A DNA stretch of 19,079 nucleotides from Anaerolineae bacterium (GTDB lineage: Bacteria > Chloroflexota > Anaerolineae > JAFGEY01): positions 1 to 19,079 of the forward strand of contig JAFGIE010000032.1 of the NCBI GenBank assembly GCA_016929775.1. Reading direction: 5' to 3'. Below are positions 1 to 7,098 of the stretch, piece by piece; the stretch's first letter is position 1, and each line of letters starts with the position of its first letter. Made by a program: the position numbers and the translations under genes. The notes below the pieces were generated by a model. That model searched no databases. It worked only from the letters and a program-made list of their open reading frames with translations, and was not told the origin of the DNA.

Positions 1-228
1 CCGCGGGAAGTGCGGAGCTTCCGCAAGTTGGTTCGGATAGCCTAGCCCGCGCGCTGGGTCGGGCACAGTCCGACCGGGGCGGGGTATGCACGGGAGCAGC
101 GATGGCTTGGAACAGCGCGCACTCTCTTGCCGAGATCGGCGCGCCGGCGTACGTCGACGCGCCACAGACCGTCTCGCCTGGACGAGCCGGCGCATCAGAC
201 GTAGCATAGCAGGGCGAGGAGAGCCAAT
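1..228. other. Upstream region of the hydroxyacid dehydrogenase gene
   Basis: No gene can be supported here. Frame 1 is open from the window edge to a TAG at 43-45, and could be the last 14 codons of an upstream gene. Frame 3 is open from base 3 to a TAG at 207-209 but its translation resembles nothing I recognise. Two small hairpins are visible: 11-16 with 20-25 (TGCGGA/TCCGCA) and 57-62 with 70-75 (GGTCGG/CCGACC). Neither is followed by a T tract, so I do not call a terminator. A purine-rich ribosome binding site (GAGGAGAG) lies just before the ATG at 229. I see no convincing promoter. Confidence 0.4.
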
Positions 229-1191
229 ATGAAGGTCCTGGTGGGGCCGAATCCCATGGGGTTGGAGCAGGCGCTGCCCGAGTTACGAGAAAAGTACCCG
301 CAGGTCACGTTCGCGCACTGCACGACGCAGGCGGGGCTCGTCGCCGCGATCGCCGATGCGGATGTGTACGTGGGCTGGTTGAGCCCAGAATCATTTGCCG
401 CCGCACGCCAGCTCAAATGGGTGCAGTCGCCCAGCTCGGGCGTCAACCATTTCCTCGATATCCCGGGCTTCATCGCGAGCGATGTGCTCCTGACAAGCGC
501 CAGCGGCACGCACGGGGCGTGCCTTGCAGAGAGCGCGCTCGGCATGATCTTGGCCTTCACACGCGGGATCCGCGCCTCGATTCTGGCCCAGCAGCGCCAC
601 GCGTGGCAGAATGGCGCGATCCGACCGACGATGGTCGAGCTGACGGGCAGCACGCTGGGCATCGTTGGCTTTGGCGCCGTGGGTCGTGCCCTCGCCAAGC
701 GTGCCCAGGCATTTGACCTGCGCATCCTCGCCACGGATGCGTGCCCGGTCGACAAGCCAGAGTACGTCGCGGAGCTGTGGGCGCCAGACCGACTGCCGGA
801 TCTGCTGCGCTCGTCAGATTACGTGGTGGTCACCGTGCCCTACACGCCGCAGACCGTGGGCATGATCGGCGCCAGGGAGCTGTCGTTGATGTCGCCGCAC
901 GCGATGTTGGTCGGCATCTCCCGCGGGGGAATCATCGATCAAGTTGCACTGGCGGAGGCGCTGCAGAAGGGTCGGCTCGCGGCTGCCGCACTGGACGTGT
1001 GCACCCCCGAACCCCTGCCTCCAGACGACCCGCTGTGGGACGTCGATAACCTACTCCTGTCGGCGCACATCGCGGGGGGCACGCAGTTTGAGGGCCCGTA
1101 CATCCTCGAGATCCTGCGTGAGAACCTCGGCCGCTTCTTCCGTGGCGTACGCCCTCTGCGCAACCAGGTGGACAAGGAGCGGTGGTTCTGA
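229..1191 (+). CDS. D-isomer-specific 2-hydroxyacid dehydrogenase, NAD-binding
   Basis: A 320-residue cytoplasmic protein of the D-2-hydroxyacid dehydrogenase family, which interconverts 2-keto acids and D-2-hydroxy acids using NAD(P)H. The substrate-binding half carries the SSGVNHF segment (69-75). The Rossmann half has GIVGFGAVG (144-152), and Asp170 after the second strand suggests a preference for NAD. The expected catalytic triad is present: Arg232 in SRGG, Glu261 in CTPEPL and His280 in SAHIAG. Length is normal for the family. The ATG at 229 follows a GGAG-type ribosome binding site by about 8 bases. The next gene is convergent, only 45 bases away, so this gene is probably transcribed alone or from upstream of the window. 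The family also includes phosphoglycerate, glyoxylate and hydroxypyruvate reductases; the true substrate cannot be read from the sequence. Confidence 0.93.
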   Translation: MKVLVGPNPMGLEQALPELREKYPQVTFAHCTTQAGLVAAIADADVYVGWLSPESFAAARQLKWVQSPSSGVNHFLDIPGFIASDVLLTSASGTHGACLAESALGMILAFTRGIRASILAQQRHAWQNGAIRPTMVELTGSTLGIVGFGAVGRALAKRAQAFDLRILATDACPVDKPEYVAELWAPDRLPDLLRSSDYVVVTVPYTPQTVGMIGARELSLMSPHAMLVGISRGGIIDQVALAEALQKGRLAAAALDVCTPEPLPPDDPLWDVDNLLLSAHIAGGTQFEGPYILEILRENLGRFFRGVRPLRNQVDKERWF

Positions 1192-1236
1192 GCTGACGCC
1201 CAGCCCTCCACGGACTGTGCATCTATCGCTCGTCGC

Positions 1237-2040
1237 CTAGCCGGGGTCGCTGACCAGCGCCTCGGGCGCGATGGCGTATCTGGGGTGTGGTGCAGTGTGC
1301 CCCCGTCCGGATCGCCCGCGCACGAGGCGCTGTGCGCTTTCATGAACCAGGCTCGCAATGCGCTGCATGACCTCTTCGGAGAGGGCGCGCACGTGTGCGC
1401 GATCCTCGACCTGTCCCTCCAGGCGCATCGGTTCGCCCACCGTGACTGCGTAGGGCCCGTTGGTGTACCACGTACCGAGTTCGCACTTGCCGTCGACCCG
1501 GGTCTCGACGAGGCGGATGCGCTCTCGTACCAGATGGATGCCTACCGGGACCACCGGCGCGCCGGTGAGCAGCGCGAGCCGCGCCACGCCGGTGCGGGGA
1601 CGGCCCAGTCCGCCCTCCAGCGGGCTGATCGCGCCCTCCGGGAACACGGCTACCGCCTTTCCGGAAAGCAGATGTGCGCGCGCGACGTCAAAGGCTTCTC
1701 CTCCCGCTCCCGGGACAACGGGCACGTGGCCGAGCGCGCGCAGCACGGCGCCAAAGGCGGGGACGTGAAAGAGCGTATCGTGGATCAGAATGCGCATCTG
1801 CTCGTCTACCATGATGGTCATCAGGAAGGGGTCGGTCGTACTGGGATGGTTGGGAGCAATGATCTTGGGACCGCGCGGCAGGGGCGCGTGCTGCACGACG
1901 TCGAGGCTGAACACTAGACGGGCGGCGATGCGCACCAGACCACGGCACAACCAGCCCAGGGCGCGTGCCCCGGGTTCCGGGTAGGGGGTGCCGTACGCTC
2001 CCGCCATAGAACTCGAGATGTCTGTCTCCAGCTCGGTCAT
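1237..2040 (-). CDS. PlsC-like 1-acyl-sn-glycerol-3-phosphate acyltransferase
   Basis: A 267-residue member of the PlsC/LPLAT acyltransferase family, which transfers an acyl chain to lysophosphatidic acid or a related lipid acceptor at the inner membrane face. The catalytic HX4D motif is seen as NHPSTTD (His65, Asp70). The acceptor-binding motif is FPEGAIS (133-139), followed by RPRTGVARLA (148-157) and the APVVPVGI block (161-168). A hydrophobic stretch at about 29-50 could anchor the N-terminus. The reading frame is open further upstream, but the ATG at 2040 is preferred because an AGAGAGA element lies about 6 bases before it and the extra residues look unlike the family. It converges on the hydroxyacid dehydrogenase gene. 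The acceptor could be something other than lysophosphatidate. Confidence 0.88.
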   Translation of the reverse strand: MTELETDISSSMAGAYGTPYPEPGARALGWLCRGLVRIAARLVFSLDVVQHAPLPRGPKIIAPNHPSTTDPFLMTIMVDEQMRILIHDTLFHVPAFGAVLRALGHVPVVPGAGGEAFDVARAHLLSGKAVAVFPEGAISPLEGGLGRPRTGVARLALLTGAPVVPVGIHLVRERIRLVETRVDGKCELGTWYTNGPYAVTVGEPMRLEGQVEDRAHVRALSEEVMQRIASLVHESAQRLVRGRSGRGHTAPHPRYAIAPEALVSDPG

Positions 2041-2326
2041 GGATGGTCTCTCTGCTGTCCTGTCGTACCTGCTTGCCAGCGTGCGCCCCCTGTGACACAC
2101 TGCCGTCCGCCACAAGGCACGTGGGGGTACAGTGCGCTTGACTGCGCCTGTATCCCCGGCGGTTCCAGATCGTACTGCAGTGTACCATGGTCGCCGCGTG
2201 CCTGCCTATCGCTGCGCTATCAAAACGCTGCCAGGATCGATCTGCAGGGCTGCCGTGGCGATGGCGCCGTGAACCGCACTCGCCGTGCAAGGCCTGCGTA
2301 TGCTCTCCGATCTCTTCTGTAGTGAC

Positions 2327-2355
2327 TTGACAATCTGCCAGCGATCGTGTATAAC
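2327..2355 (+). promoter_or_regulatory. Sigma-70 type promoter of the cold-shock gene
   Basis: TTGACA at 2327-2332, a 17-base spacer, and TATAAC at 2350-2355: a perfect -35 box and a five-of-six -10 box. Transcription should start near 2362. That gives a leader of about 120 bases before the cold-shock start codon, in keeping with the long leaders common for cold-shock genes. Confidence 0.87.
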
Positions 2356-2396
2356 ATGCTCAGGACGGTGCAAGGTTCCGCATGTGTGCAGGGCAT

Positions 2397-2426
2397 ACGC
2401 TCGGACTTTCGTGTCCGAGCGTTTTT
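2397..2426 (+). promoter_or_regulatory. Terminator-like hairpin in the cold-shock gene leader (putative attenuator)
   Basis: A perfect 10-bp inverted repeat, ACGCTCGGAC (2397-2406) and GTCCGAGCGT (2413-2422), encloses a 6-base loop and runs into a tract of five T's (2422-2426). This is the layout of an intrinsic terminator, but it lies between the promoter at 2327-2355 and the start codon at 2483. Transcription stopping here would yield an RNA of about 65 bases; read-through would make the cold-shock mRNA. CspA-family proteins are known to melt RNA hairpins and act as antiterminators, so autoregulation is an attractive inference. Confidence 0.68.
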
Positions 2427-2482
2427 GGTTGGGGCGCGTAGTGTGCGGGACACTTGCGTGATCGACAGAAAAGGAGCAACAG

Positions 2483-2761
2483 ATGAGCGAGCGAGAGACT
2501 GGGGTCGTCAAGTGGTTCAGTGTGCGCAAGGGATACGGGTTCATCGAACGCGCGGGTGAGAACGACGTGTTCGTTCACTTTACCGGCATCAGCGGCGATG
2601 GGTACCGCAACCTGTACGAAGGACAGCGCGTCGAGTTCACGGTTGAGCAGGGGGACAAGGGGTTGCAGGCTGTGAACGTGGTCGCCCTGGATGGGCCGCC
2701 CACGAACAAGCCCTCGACCGCCGCCCCATCGACGAGCGAGGATACGGCATTCACCTGGTAG
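2483..2761 (+). CDS. Cold-shock domain protein (CspA family)
   Basis: A 92-residue single-stranded nucleic acid-binding protein. The cold-shock domain fills residues 5-70, with RNP1 in KGYGFI (16-21) and RNP2 in DVFVHF (28-33), plus the conserved Trp11 and Phe12. Most CspA proteins have 65-70 residues; this one adds a tail of about 20 residues rich in Pro, Thr, Ser and Ala. The ATG at 2483 follows AAGGAG (2471-2476) by 6 bases. It has its own promoter, a structured leader and a strong terminator, so it is probably monocistronic. Its role is likely as an RNA chaperone during cold or growth transitions. The function of the tail is unknown. Confidence 0.95.
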   Translation: MSERETGVVKWFSVRKGYGFIERAGENDVFVHFTGISGDGYRNLYEGQRVEFTVEQGDKGLQAVNVVALDGPPTNKPSTAAPSTSEDTAFTW

Positions 2762-2788
2762 GTCGAGGACCTATCTCTGCGCCCTGAT

Positions 2789-2833
2789 CGCAAGCACCGA
2801 GGCCGTCCCCACCGGGACGGCCTTTTGCTTGCG
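2789..2833 (+). terminator. Intrinsic terminator after the cold-shock gene
   Basis: A perfect 10-bp stem, AGGCCGTCCC (2800-2809) with GGGACGGCCT (2814-2823), has a CACC loop and is followed by TTTT (2823-2826). An outer 8-bp arm, CGCAAGCA (2789-2796) with TGCTTGCG (2826-2833), flanks it, making the structure an unusually large near-palindrome. It lies 28 bases after the stop codon of the cold-shock gene. Confidence 0.88.
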
Positions 2834-2887
2834 CGATCGGTAAGGGCGGGCCGTTGTCGCGCGGGACACGAAGGTCGGAAGGTGCTC

Positions 2888-2916
2888 TTGAAATGGACTC
2901 TGAGTTGTGGTAAGAT
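2888..2916 (+). promoter_or_regulatory. Sigma-70 type promoter of the HMA/LysE gene cluster
   Basis: TTGAAA at 2888-2893, a 17-base spacer, and TAAGAT at 2911-2916. The predicted start is near 2923, giving a leader of about 60 bases before the HMA gene. It follows the cold-shock terminator directly, so it is well placed to drive the next plus-strand genes. Confidence 0.75.
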
Positions 2917-2983
2917 CCTGCCACGTACGTAGGGCTGGTCACACAGCCCCAAACACGATCTATGGGCAAGAGGAGAGATGCTG

Positions 2984-3232
2984 ATGATCAAGCTCTTCGG
3001 CAAGAAAGGCAAGGGCAACCAGGTTGAGCTGACGGTGCGCGGCATGACCTGCGGGCACTGCGAGATGCGGGTCGCGAACGCGCTCAAGGCAGTGCCAGGC
3101 GTGGTCGACGCACAGGCCGACCGCCAGCGCGAGATAGCCATCGTGGACCTCGATGCCAACCAGGCTGTCTCCGTCGAGGCGCTGGTGGCTGCGGTGAAAG
3201 CCGCTGGCTACGACGCGGAACCACCTGGATGA
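2984..3232 (+). CDS. Small heavy-metal-associated (HMA) domain protein
   Basis: An 82-residue protein that is almost entirely one HMA domain (CopZ/Atx1-like fold), which binds soft metal ions such as Cu(I), Zn(II), Cd(II) or Hg(II) through two cysteines. The motif GMTCGHC is at 20-26, with Cys23 and Cys26 as ligands. The C-terminal AAGYDAE segment is typical of the domain. A Lys/Gly-rich leader (residues 3-12) precedes the first strand. Two in-frame ATGs exist, at 2978 and 2984. AGGAG (2971-2975) is only 2 bases from the first but 8 from the second, so 2984 is preferred. Its stop codon overlaps the LysE start codon in an ATGA, implying translational coupling and a shared task. Confidence 0.9.
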   Translation: MIKLFGKKGKGNQVELTVRGMTCGHCEMRVANALKAVPGVVDAQADRQREIAIVDLDANQAVSVEALVAAVKAAGYDAEPPG

Positions 3233-3843
3233 TATCGTTTCTGCTCGAGGCAATGCTCATCTCGGTCTCCGGGGTGATGTCTCCCGGACCGGTCACGGCT
3301 GTTGCCGTAGGTCGGGGGAGCGAGTCGCCGCACGCGGGCGCATTGGTTGCCTTGGGGCACGGCATCGTCGAGTTCCCGCTGATCGCGGCTGTGGCGTGGG
3401 GACTCGGCCGGTGGGTCCAGGCGGGCCCGGCCAAGTTGGGCATTGCGCTCGTCGGGGGCATAGTGCTGGTGATCGTGGGGATCGGCATGCTGCGCAACAC
3501 GAGGGCCGAACAGCGCTCCGCAGAGCGCGGTCACCGATACCCACTCGTTGCCGGGATCCTGCTCAGCGCCGGGAATCCCTTCTTCCTGGTCTGGTGGGTC
3601 ACGGTCGGCGGGACATTGATCGCCCGTGGACTGGAGTATGGCGCCTGGGGCGTCGCGGCGCTGGCGATCGCGCACTGGTCGATCGACCTGGGCTGGTGTT
3701 CCCTGCTCTCGGCGCTGTCACACCGGGGAGGGCAGGTGTTTGGTAAGCGCTTCCGGCAGGTGGTCCTGAGCGCCTGCGGCGTGTTCATGCTGGCCTTCGG
3801 CGGCAAGTACATCGTGGAGGCAGTGCGCGGCATCGTGGCGTGA
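3229..3843 (+). CDS. LysE/RhtB-family transporter, possibly metal-linked
   Basis: A 204-residue inner-membrane protein of the LysE superfamily of exporters. The N-terminal signature SPGP is at 18-21, and a conserved NPFF (116-119) marks the second half. Hydrophobic segments at about 2-23, 35-60, 67-87, 105-130, 138-162 and 176-200 fit a six-helix topology. Family members export amino acids, and other branches of the superfamily export cadmium, nickel/cobalt or manganese. The start codon overlaps the stop of the HMA gene (ATGA, 3229-3232), which makes a metal or metal-adduct substrate plausible; this is inferred from context only. An amino-acid exporter remains possible. The DUF362 gene starts 46 bases downstream. 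Confidence 0.82.
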   Translation: MISFLLEAMLISVSGVMSPGPVTAVAVGRGSESPHAGALVALGHGIVEFPLIAAVAWGLGRWVQAGPAKLGIALVGGIVLVIVGIGMLRNTRAEQRSAERGHRYPLVAGILLSAGNPFFLVWWVTVGGTLIARGLEYGAWGVAALAIAHWSIDLGWCSLLSALSHRGGQVFGKRFRQVVLSACGVFMLAFGGKYIVEAVRGIVA

Positions 3844-3889
3844 GTGGGCGGCGCCTGTGGAGGGCTTTGCGTAGGGAGGGGAATCAACA

Positions 3890-4792
3890 GTGACCGACGT
3901 AGCCTTTGTCAAGACGCAGGATCGGGCTGAGGGTGTGCGACGAGCGGTTGCGATGGTTGGCATGCCCGACGTCCAAGGCAAGCGCGTGTTTGTCAAGCCC
4001 AACTACAATAGCGCGGGTCCGCCGCCTGGCTCGACGCACGAGGATGTGCTTCGTGTGCTTCTTACCGCCCTGCGCGACGGCGGCGCCGCCGAAGCCATCG
4101 TCGGCGAGCGCAGCGGCATGGGCGAGACGCGCGATGTCTTGACCGAGCGCGGTGTCTTCGCGCTGGCGGAGGAGTTGGGCGCCCAGGTGCTGGTGCTGGA
4201 TGAACTGGACGAGCAGGGCTGGGTCAAGGTCGAGGCGCCTGACGCGCACTGGCGCCGTGGCTTTGCCATCGCGCGTGCGGCAGTCGAGGCAGATGTCGTC
4301 ATCCAGGCGTGCTGCCTCAAGACTCATCGCTTCGGCGGGCATTTCACCCTCTCGCTCAAGAACGCTGTGGGCCTGGTTGCCGAGCGCATCCCGGGCGAGT
4401 TGCACAACTATATGCACGAGCTGCACACGTCTCGTCACCAGCGACTCATGATCGCCGAGATTATCACCGCCTACACACCCGATCTGATCGTGCTGGACGG
4501 CGTCGAGGCCTTTGTCCGTGGTGGCCCGGCGCGCGGGAAACGCGTAGACGCCGGCGTCGTGCTGGCAGGTCGCGACCGGATTGCGGTGGATGCGGTCGGG
4601 GTGGCTCTGCTGCGCCATTTCGGGACGACGCACCGAGTCGAACGCGGCCCTGTGTTCTCGCAGGCACAGATCGCACGCGCGGTCGAGCTGGGTCTGGGCG
4701 TTGCCTCGGCGCAAGAGATCCGCATCATCACAGACCATCCCGAGAGCGAGGCCTTTGCCGAGCAGATCCGGCAGATCCTGCTCGCTCCCTGA
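3890..4792 (+). CDS. DUF362-domain protein
   Basis: A 300-residue protein of the DUF362 family, whose biochemical role is poorly known; some members carry ferredoxin-type clusters. Visible family blocks are FVKPNYN (34-40), CLKTHRFGG (142-150), LSLKNAVG (154-161), DGVEAFVRGGPARG (203-216) and AVDAVG (232-237). This member ends without the C-terminal 4Fe-4S ferredoxin motifs found in longer relatives, though Cys141-Cys142 form a pair. The start is GTG at 3890, about 8 bases after a strong GGGAGGGG site. The UroD-like gene begins 26 bases downstream, suggesting co-expression. No signal peptide is seen, so it is probably cytoplasmic. Confidence 0.87.
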   Translation: MTDVAFVKTQDRAEGVRRAVAMVGMPDVQGKRVFVKPNYNSAGPPPGSTHEDVLRVLLTALRDGGAAEAIVGERSGMGETRDVLTERGVFALAEELGAQVLVLDELDEQGWVKVEAPDAHWRRGFAIARAAVEADVVIQACCLKTHRFGGHFTLSLKNAVGLVAERIPGELHNYMHELHTSRHQRLMIAEIITAYTPDLIVLDGVEAFVRGGPARGKRVDAGVVLAGRDRIAVDAVGVALLRHFGTTHRVERGPVFSQAQIARAVELGLGVASAQEIRIITDHPESEAFAEQIRQILLAP

Positions 4793-4818
4793 GCCGCGTC
4801 CCTGCCAAGGGAGGTGCC

Positions 4819-5847
4819 GTGAACTCTAGAGAGCGTGTCCTGGCAGCCCTGAACCGGCAAGAGCCCGATCGGGTGCCGTACTGTGAGCTTGGGGTGGATC
4901 GTGCGCTCGCCGCACAGCTGCTGGACTGGCCTGCGCCAAGTAGCCAAGCTGCCAACCTGGAGGCCAACCTCTACACCGTGGAGGAGGCAAAGGCCATCGC
5001 GTCCGCCCTCGGGCTGGACAACATCACCTACGTGTTGCGGGCGCCGATCTATGCCCACAAGCACCCCGGGCAGGATGGACGGCTGTTCTACGGAGCGGGC
5101 ATGATCACATCGCTGGAGGACCTGTCCACGATCGAGCTGCCCGATCCCGACGACGAGGCCCTATATTGGGAGGCGGAGGCGTTCGCCCGCCAGAAGGGCG
5201 AGTACGCCGCGTGCCTGGTTACCCGGATCGGCATCTTTCCGGCGATGCTCAGCCTCGGGATCGAGCGCTTTGCGATCGCGCTGTACGACGACATGCCCCT
5301 GGTCGAGGCGGTCCTCGACCGGTACTGCGACTGGGCTGCCGCTGTCGCACAGCACGTGTGCGGGCTGGGCTACGACGTCTTGGTCTCGACAGACGACATG
5401 GCCTTCAAGAGCGCGCCCTACTTTTCACCTCGCGTGTTCCGCGAGGTCGTCGTGCCGCGCTACCGGAGGGTCCGCGAACACATCTCTCTCCCATGGGTGC
5501 TGCACAGCGACGGGAATGTGCTGCCCTTCCTCGACGACCTGATCGAGCTGGGCATCGCAGGCTTGCACCCCCTGGAGAAGGGAGCGATGGACATCCGTGC
5601 AGTCAAGCGAGACTATGGCGACCGGTTGTGCGTGCTCGGGAATGTGGACCTGAATCTGCTGGGAGTGGGCACGCCAGAGGAGGTAGAGCGCGAGGTGCGC
5701 GACCTGATCCGCGACCTTGCCCCCGGCGGGGGCTACATCCTGACCAGCGGGAACAGCCTCGCCGGGTATCTGCGACTGGAGAACGTGATGGCTTTGGCCA
5801 AAGCCGCGCGCGCGTACGGTCGCTACCCGGCGCGCACGGACTTGTGA
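4819..5847 (+). CDS. Uroporphyrinogen decarboxylase (UroD)-like protein, divergent paralogue
   Basis: A 342-residue member of the UroD superfamily, which includes haem-pathway decarboxylases and corrinoid/coenzyme M methyltransferases (MtaA/CmuA type). The N-terminus NSRERVLAALNRQEPDRVP (2-20) is typical of the divergent branch. Further blocks are DDMAFK (192-197), HSDGN (229-233), HPLEKG (250-255) and GNVD (274-277). The Cys residues of the methyltransferase zinc motif are not evident. The frame is open far upstream over the DUF362 gene, but the GTG at 4819 is preferred: AAGGGAGG (4807-4814) lies 4 bases before it and the family N-terminus begins exactly there. It is the middle of a tight cluster, 16 bases ahead of the acetyltransferase gene. 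Substrate unknown; not a canonical HemE. Confidence 0.87.
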   Translation: MNSRERVLAALNRQEPDRVPYCELGVDRALAAQLLDWPAPSSQAANLEANLYTVEEAKAIASALGLDNITYVLRAPIYAHKHPGQDGRLFYGAGMITSLEDLSTIELPDPDDEALYWEAEAFARQKGEYAACLVTRIGIFPAMLSLGIERFAIALYDDMPLVEAVLDRYCDWAAAVAQHVCGLGYDVLVSTDDMAFKSAPYFSPRVFREVVVPRYRRVREHISLPWVLHSDGNVLPFLDDLIELGIAGLHPLEKGAMDIRAVKRDYGDRLCVLGNVDLNLLGVGTPEEVEREVRDLIRDLAPGGGYILTSGNSLAGYLRLENVMALAKAARAYGRYPARTDL

Positions 5848-5863
5848 GCGAAGGGGAGGGAGC

Positions 5864-7090
5864 ATGACCTTTCGGGCGTACGACCCGGCGCGAGACAAAG
5901 AGGCGGCGCACCGCATCTGGCGCGAGAGCGGCTGGCTCGGGGATGGCGATGACGCGGCGATGGACGTCGTTCTCGAGGCGTGCCGGGCTGCGGTCGCCGA
6001 GCTGAATGGCGAGGCGGAGTGTCTTGTCCTCACCACGGGGGGAGGCATGTGCTACCTCGAGCAGCGAATCCCGTTCGCGTGCGTGATAGGCGTGACCACC
6101 AGCCGCATCGCGCGGAAGCAAGGGCTCGCCAGCAGGCTTACCGCGCGGCAGATCGCAGCCGACGCGGTGGACGGGGCGCAGGTCGCCGGGCTTGGCATGT
6201 TTGAGCAGGGCTTCTACAACCAGCTGGGGATGGGCACGGGCAGCTATGAGATGTGGGCGAGCTTTGACCCGGCGCGGCTCCGCGTTGCGGTTAGGCCCCG
6301 CGTCGCAGCCCGCATCGGCGCGGATGACTGGGCAGACGTGCACGCCTGCTTGCTCAGCCGTCGCCGAGCGCACGGGCTGGTGGACCTTGGCCCAGCGGAG
6401 ATCGTCCGCGCCGAGATGATGTCCACCAAGGGCGGGTTTGGACTGGGCTACCACGATGGCCCAGGCGGCAAACTGACGCACCACATCTGGTGCCGGGCGC
6501 AAGGGGAGCACGGTCCATACTCCGTGCGCTGGATGTCGTACCAGACGCTGGCGCAATTCCTCGAGCTGATGGCTCTCCTGAAGACCCTCGGCGACCAGGT
6601 ACACCTGATCCGCATGCGCGAGCCCCCGGGCATCCAGCTCCAGGACCTGATCGAGCAGCCGCTGAAACAGCGACACATCACGGAAAAGTCCCCCTACGAG
6701 GCTGTGACCAAGGCCTTGGCGTATTGGCAAGTACGGATATGTGACCTGGCAGGGTGTCTGTCGTCCACGCACTTGTGCGGCGAGCGCGTTCGGTTCAACC
6801 TCACGCTGCGCGACCCGATCGCTCGCTTCCTGGACGAGGATGCTCCCTGGCACGGGATCGGCGGGTCGTACGTGGTCACGCTCGGGCCCGAGTCGAGTGC
6901 AGCGCCCGGCGCCGATCCGGCGCTGCCCGAGCTCGATGCGTCGGTGGGCGCATTCACGCGGCTTTGGCTTGGCGTCGCACAAGCCAGCGCGCTTGCCGCG
7001 ACCGACGACCTGCGAGCTTGCCCCGATCTGCTTGCCGCCCTGGACCGCGTGCTCTGCCTCCCGCAGCCCAAGGTCGACTGGGACTTTTAG
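5864..7090 (+). CDS. Eis-like GNAT N-acetyltransferase with C-terminal SCP2-like domain
   Basis: A 408-residue protein with the size and layout of the Eis family: two GNAT-like regions and a sterol-carrier-like C-terminal domain. The N-terminal acetyl-CoA site is seen in VTTSRIARKQGLASRL (77-92), where R84-K85-Q86-G87-L88-A89 fits the pyrophosphate-binding loop. The following GFYNQLGM (116-123) matches the usual Y-x-x-x-G segment. A C-terminal region at about 300-405 ends in a free carboxylate (WDF), as expected for Eis-type enzymes where the C-terminus takes part in catalysis. Eis enzymes acetylate amines, including aminoglycosides and protein lysines; the substrate here is unknown. The ribosome binding site AAGGGGAGGG lies immediately upstream, and the macro-domain gene begins 8 bases after the stop. 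Confidence 0.84.
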   Translation: MTFRAYDPARDKEAAHRIWRESGWLGDGDDAAMDVVLEACRAAVAELNGEAECLVLTTGGGMCYLEQRIPFACVIGVTTSRIARKQGLASRLTARQIAADAVDGAQVAGLGMFEQGFYNQLGMGTGSYEMWASFDPARLRVAVRPRVAARIGADDWADVHACLLSRRRAHGLVDLGPAEIVRAEMMSTKGGFGLGYHDGPGGKLTHHIWCRAQGEHGPYSVRWMSYQTLAQFLELMALLKTLGDQVHLIRMREPPGIQLQDLIEQPLKQRHITEKSPYEAVTKALAYWQVRICDLAGCLSSTHLCGERVRFNLTLRDPIARFLDEDAPWHGIGGSYVVTLGPESSAAPGADPALPELDASVGAFTRLWLGVAQASALAATDDLRACPDLLAALDRVLCLPQPKVDWDF

Positions 7091-7098
7091 GAGGGACG

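Larger units (their letters stand above)
2041..2482. other. Divergent intergenic region between acyltransferase and cold-shock genes
   Basis: This 442-base stretch has no gene I can support; small reading frames in it overlap the promoter and leader and resemble no protein. It holds the upstream region of the minus-strand acyltransferase gene, where I find no clear promoter. Its right half holds the cold-shock promoter (2327-2355) and a transcribed leader of about 120 bases with a strong hairpin (2397-2426). A second, weak hairpin (AGTGT 2440-2444 with ACACT 2450-2454) lies between the strong hairpin and the ribosome binding site. Confidence 0.7.

Noticed and set aside
120..155. TTGCCG and TACGTC with 17-base spacing as a promoter for the hydroxyacid dehydrogenase gene
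   Set aside because: The -10 match is too poor compared with the other promoters in the window.
3..209. Open frame 3 at the left edge as the end of an upstream gene
   Set aside because: Only 68 codons in GC-rich DNA and no recognisable similarity; not distinguishable from chance.
3884..4738. A 284-codon minus-strand frame opposite the DUF362 gene
   Set aside because: No domain or ribosome binding site; the plus-strand DUF362 blocks are clear.
4309..4818. Upstream extension of the UroD-like frame over the DUF362 gene
   Set aside because: The extension is Arg-rich and unlike the family; the GTG at 4819 has a ribosome binding site and begins the typical N-terminus.
5603..6982. A 459-codon open frame on the minus strand opposite the UroD-like and acetyltransferase genes
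   Set aside because: It is antisense to two well-supported genes, has no recognisable domain and is Arg/Pro/Ala-rich, as expected for a shadow frame in GC-rich DNA.
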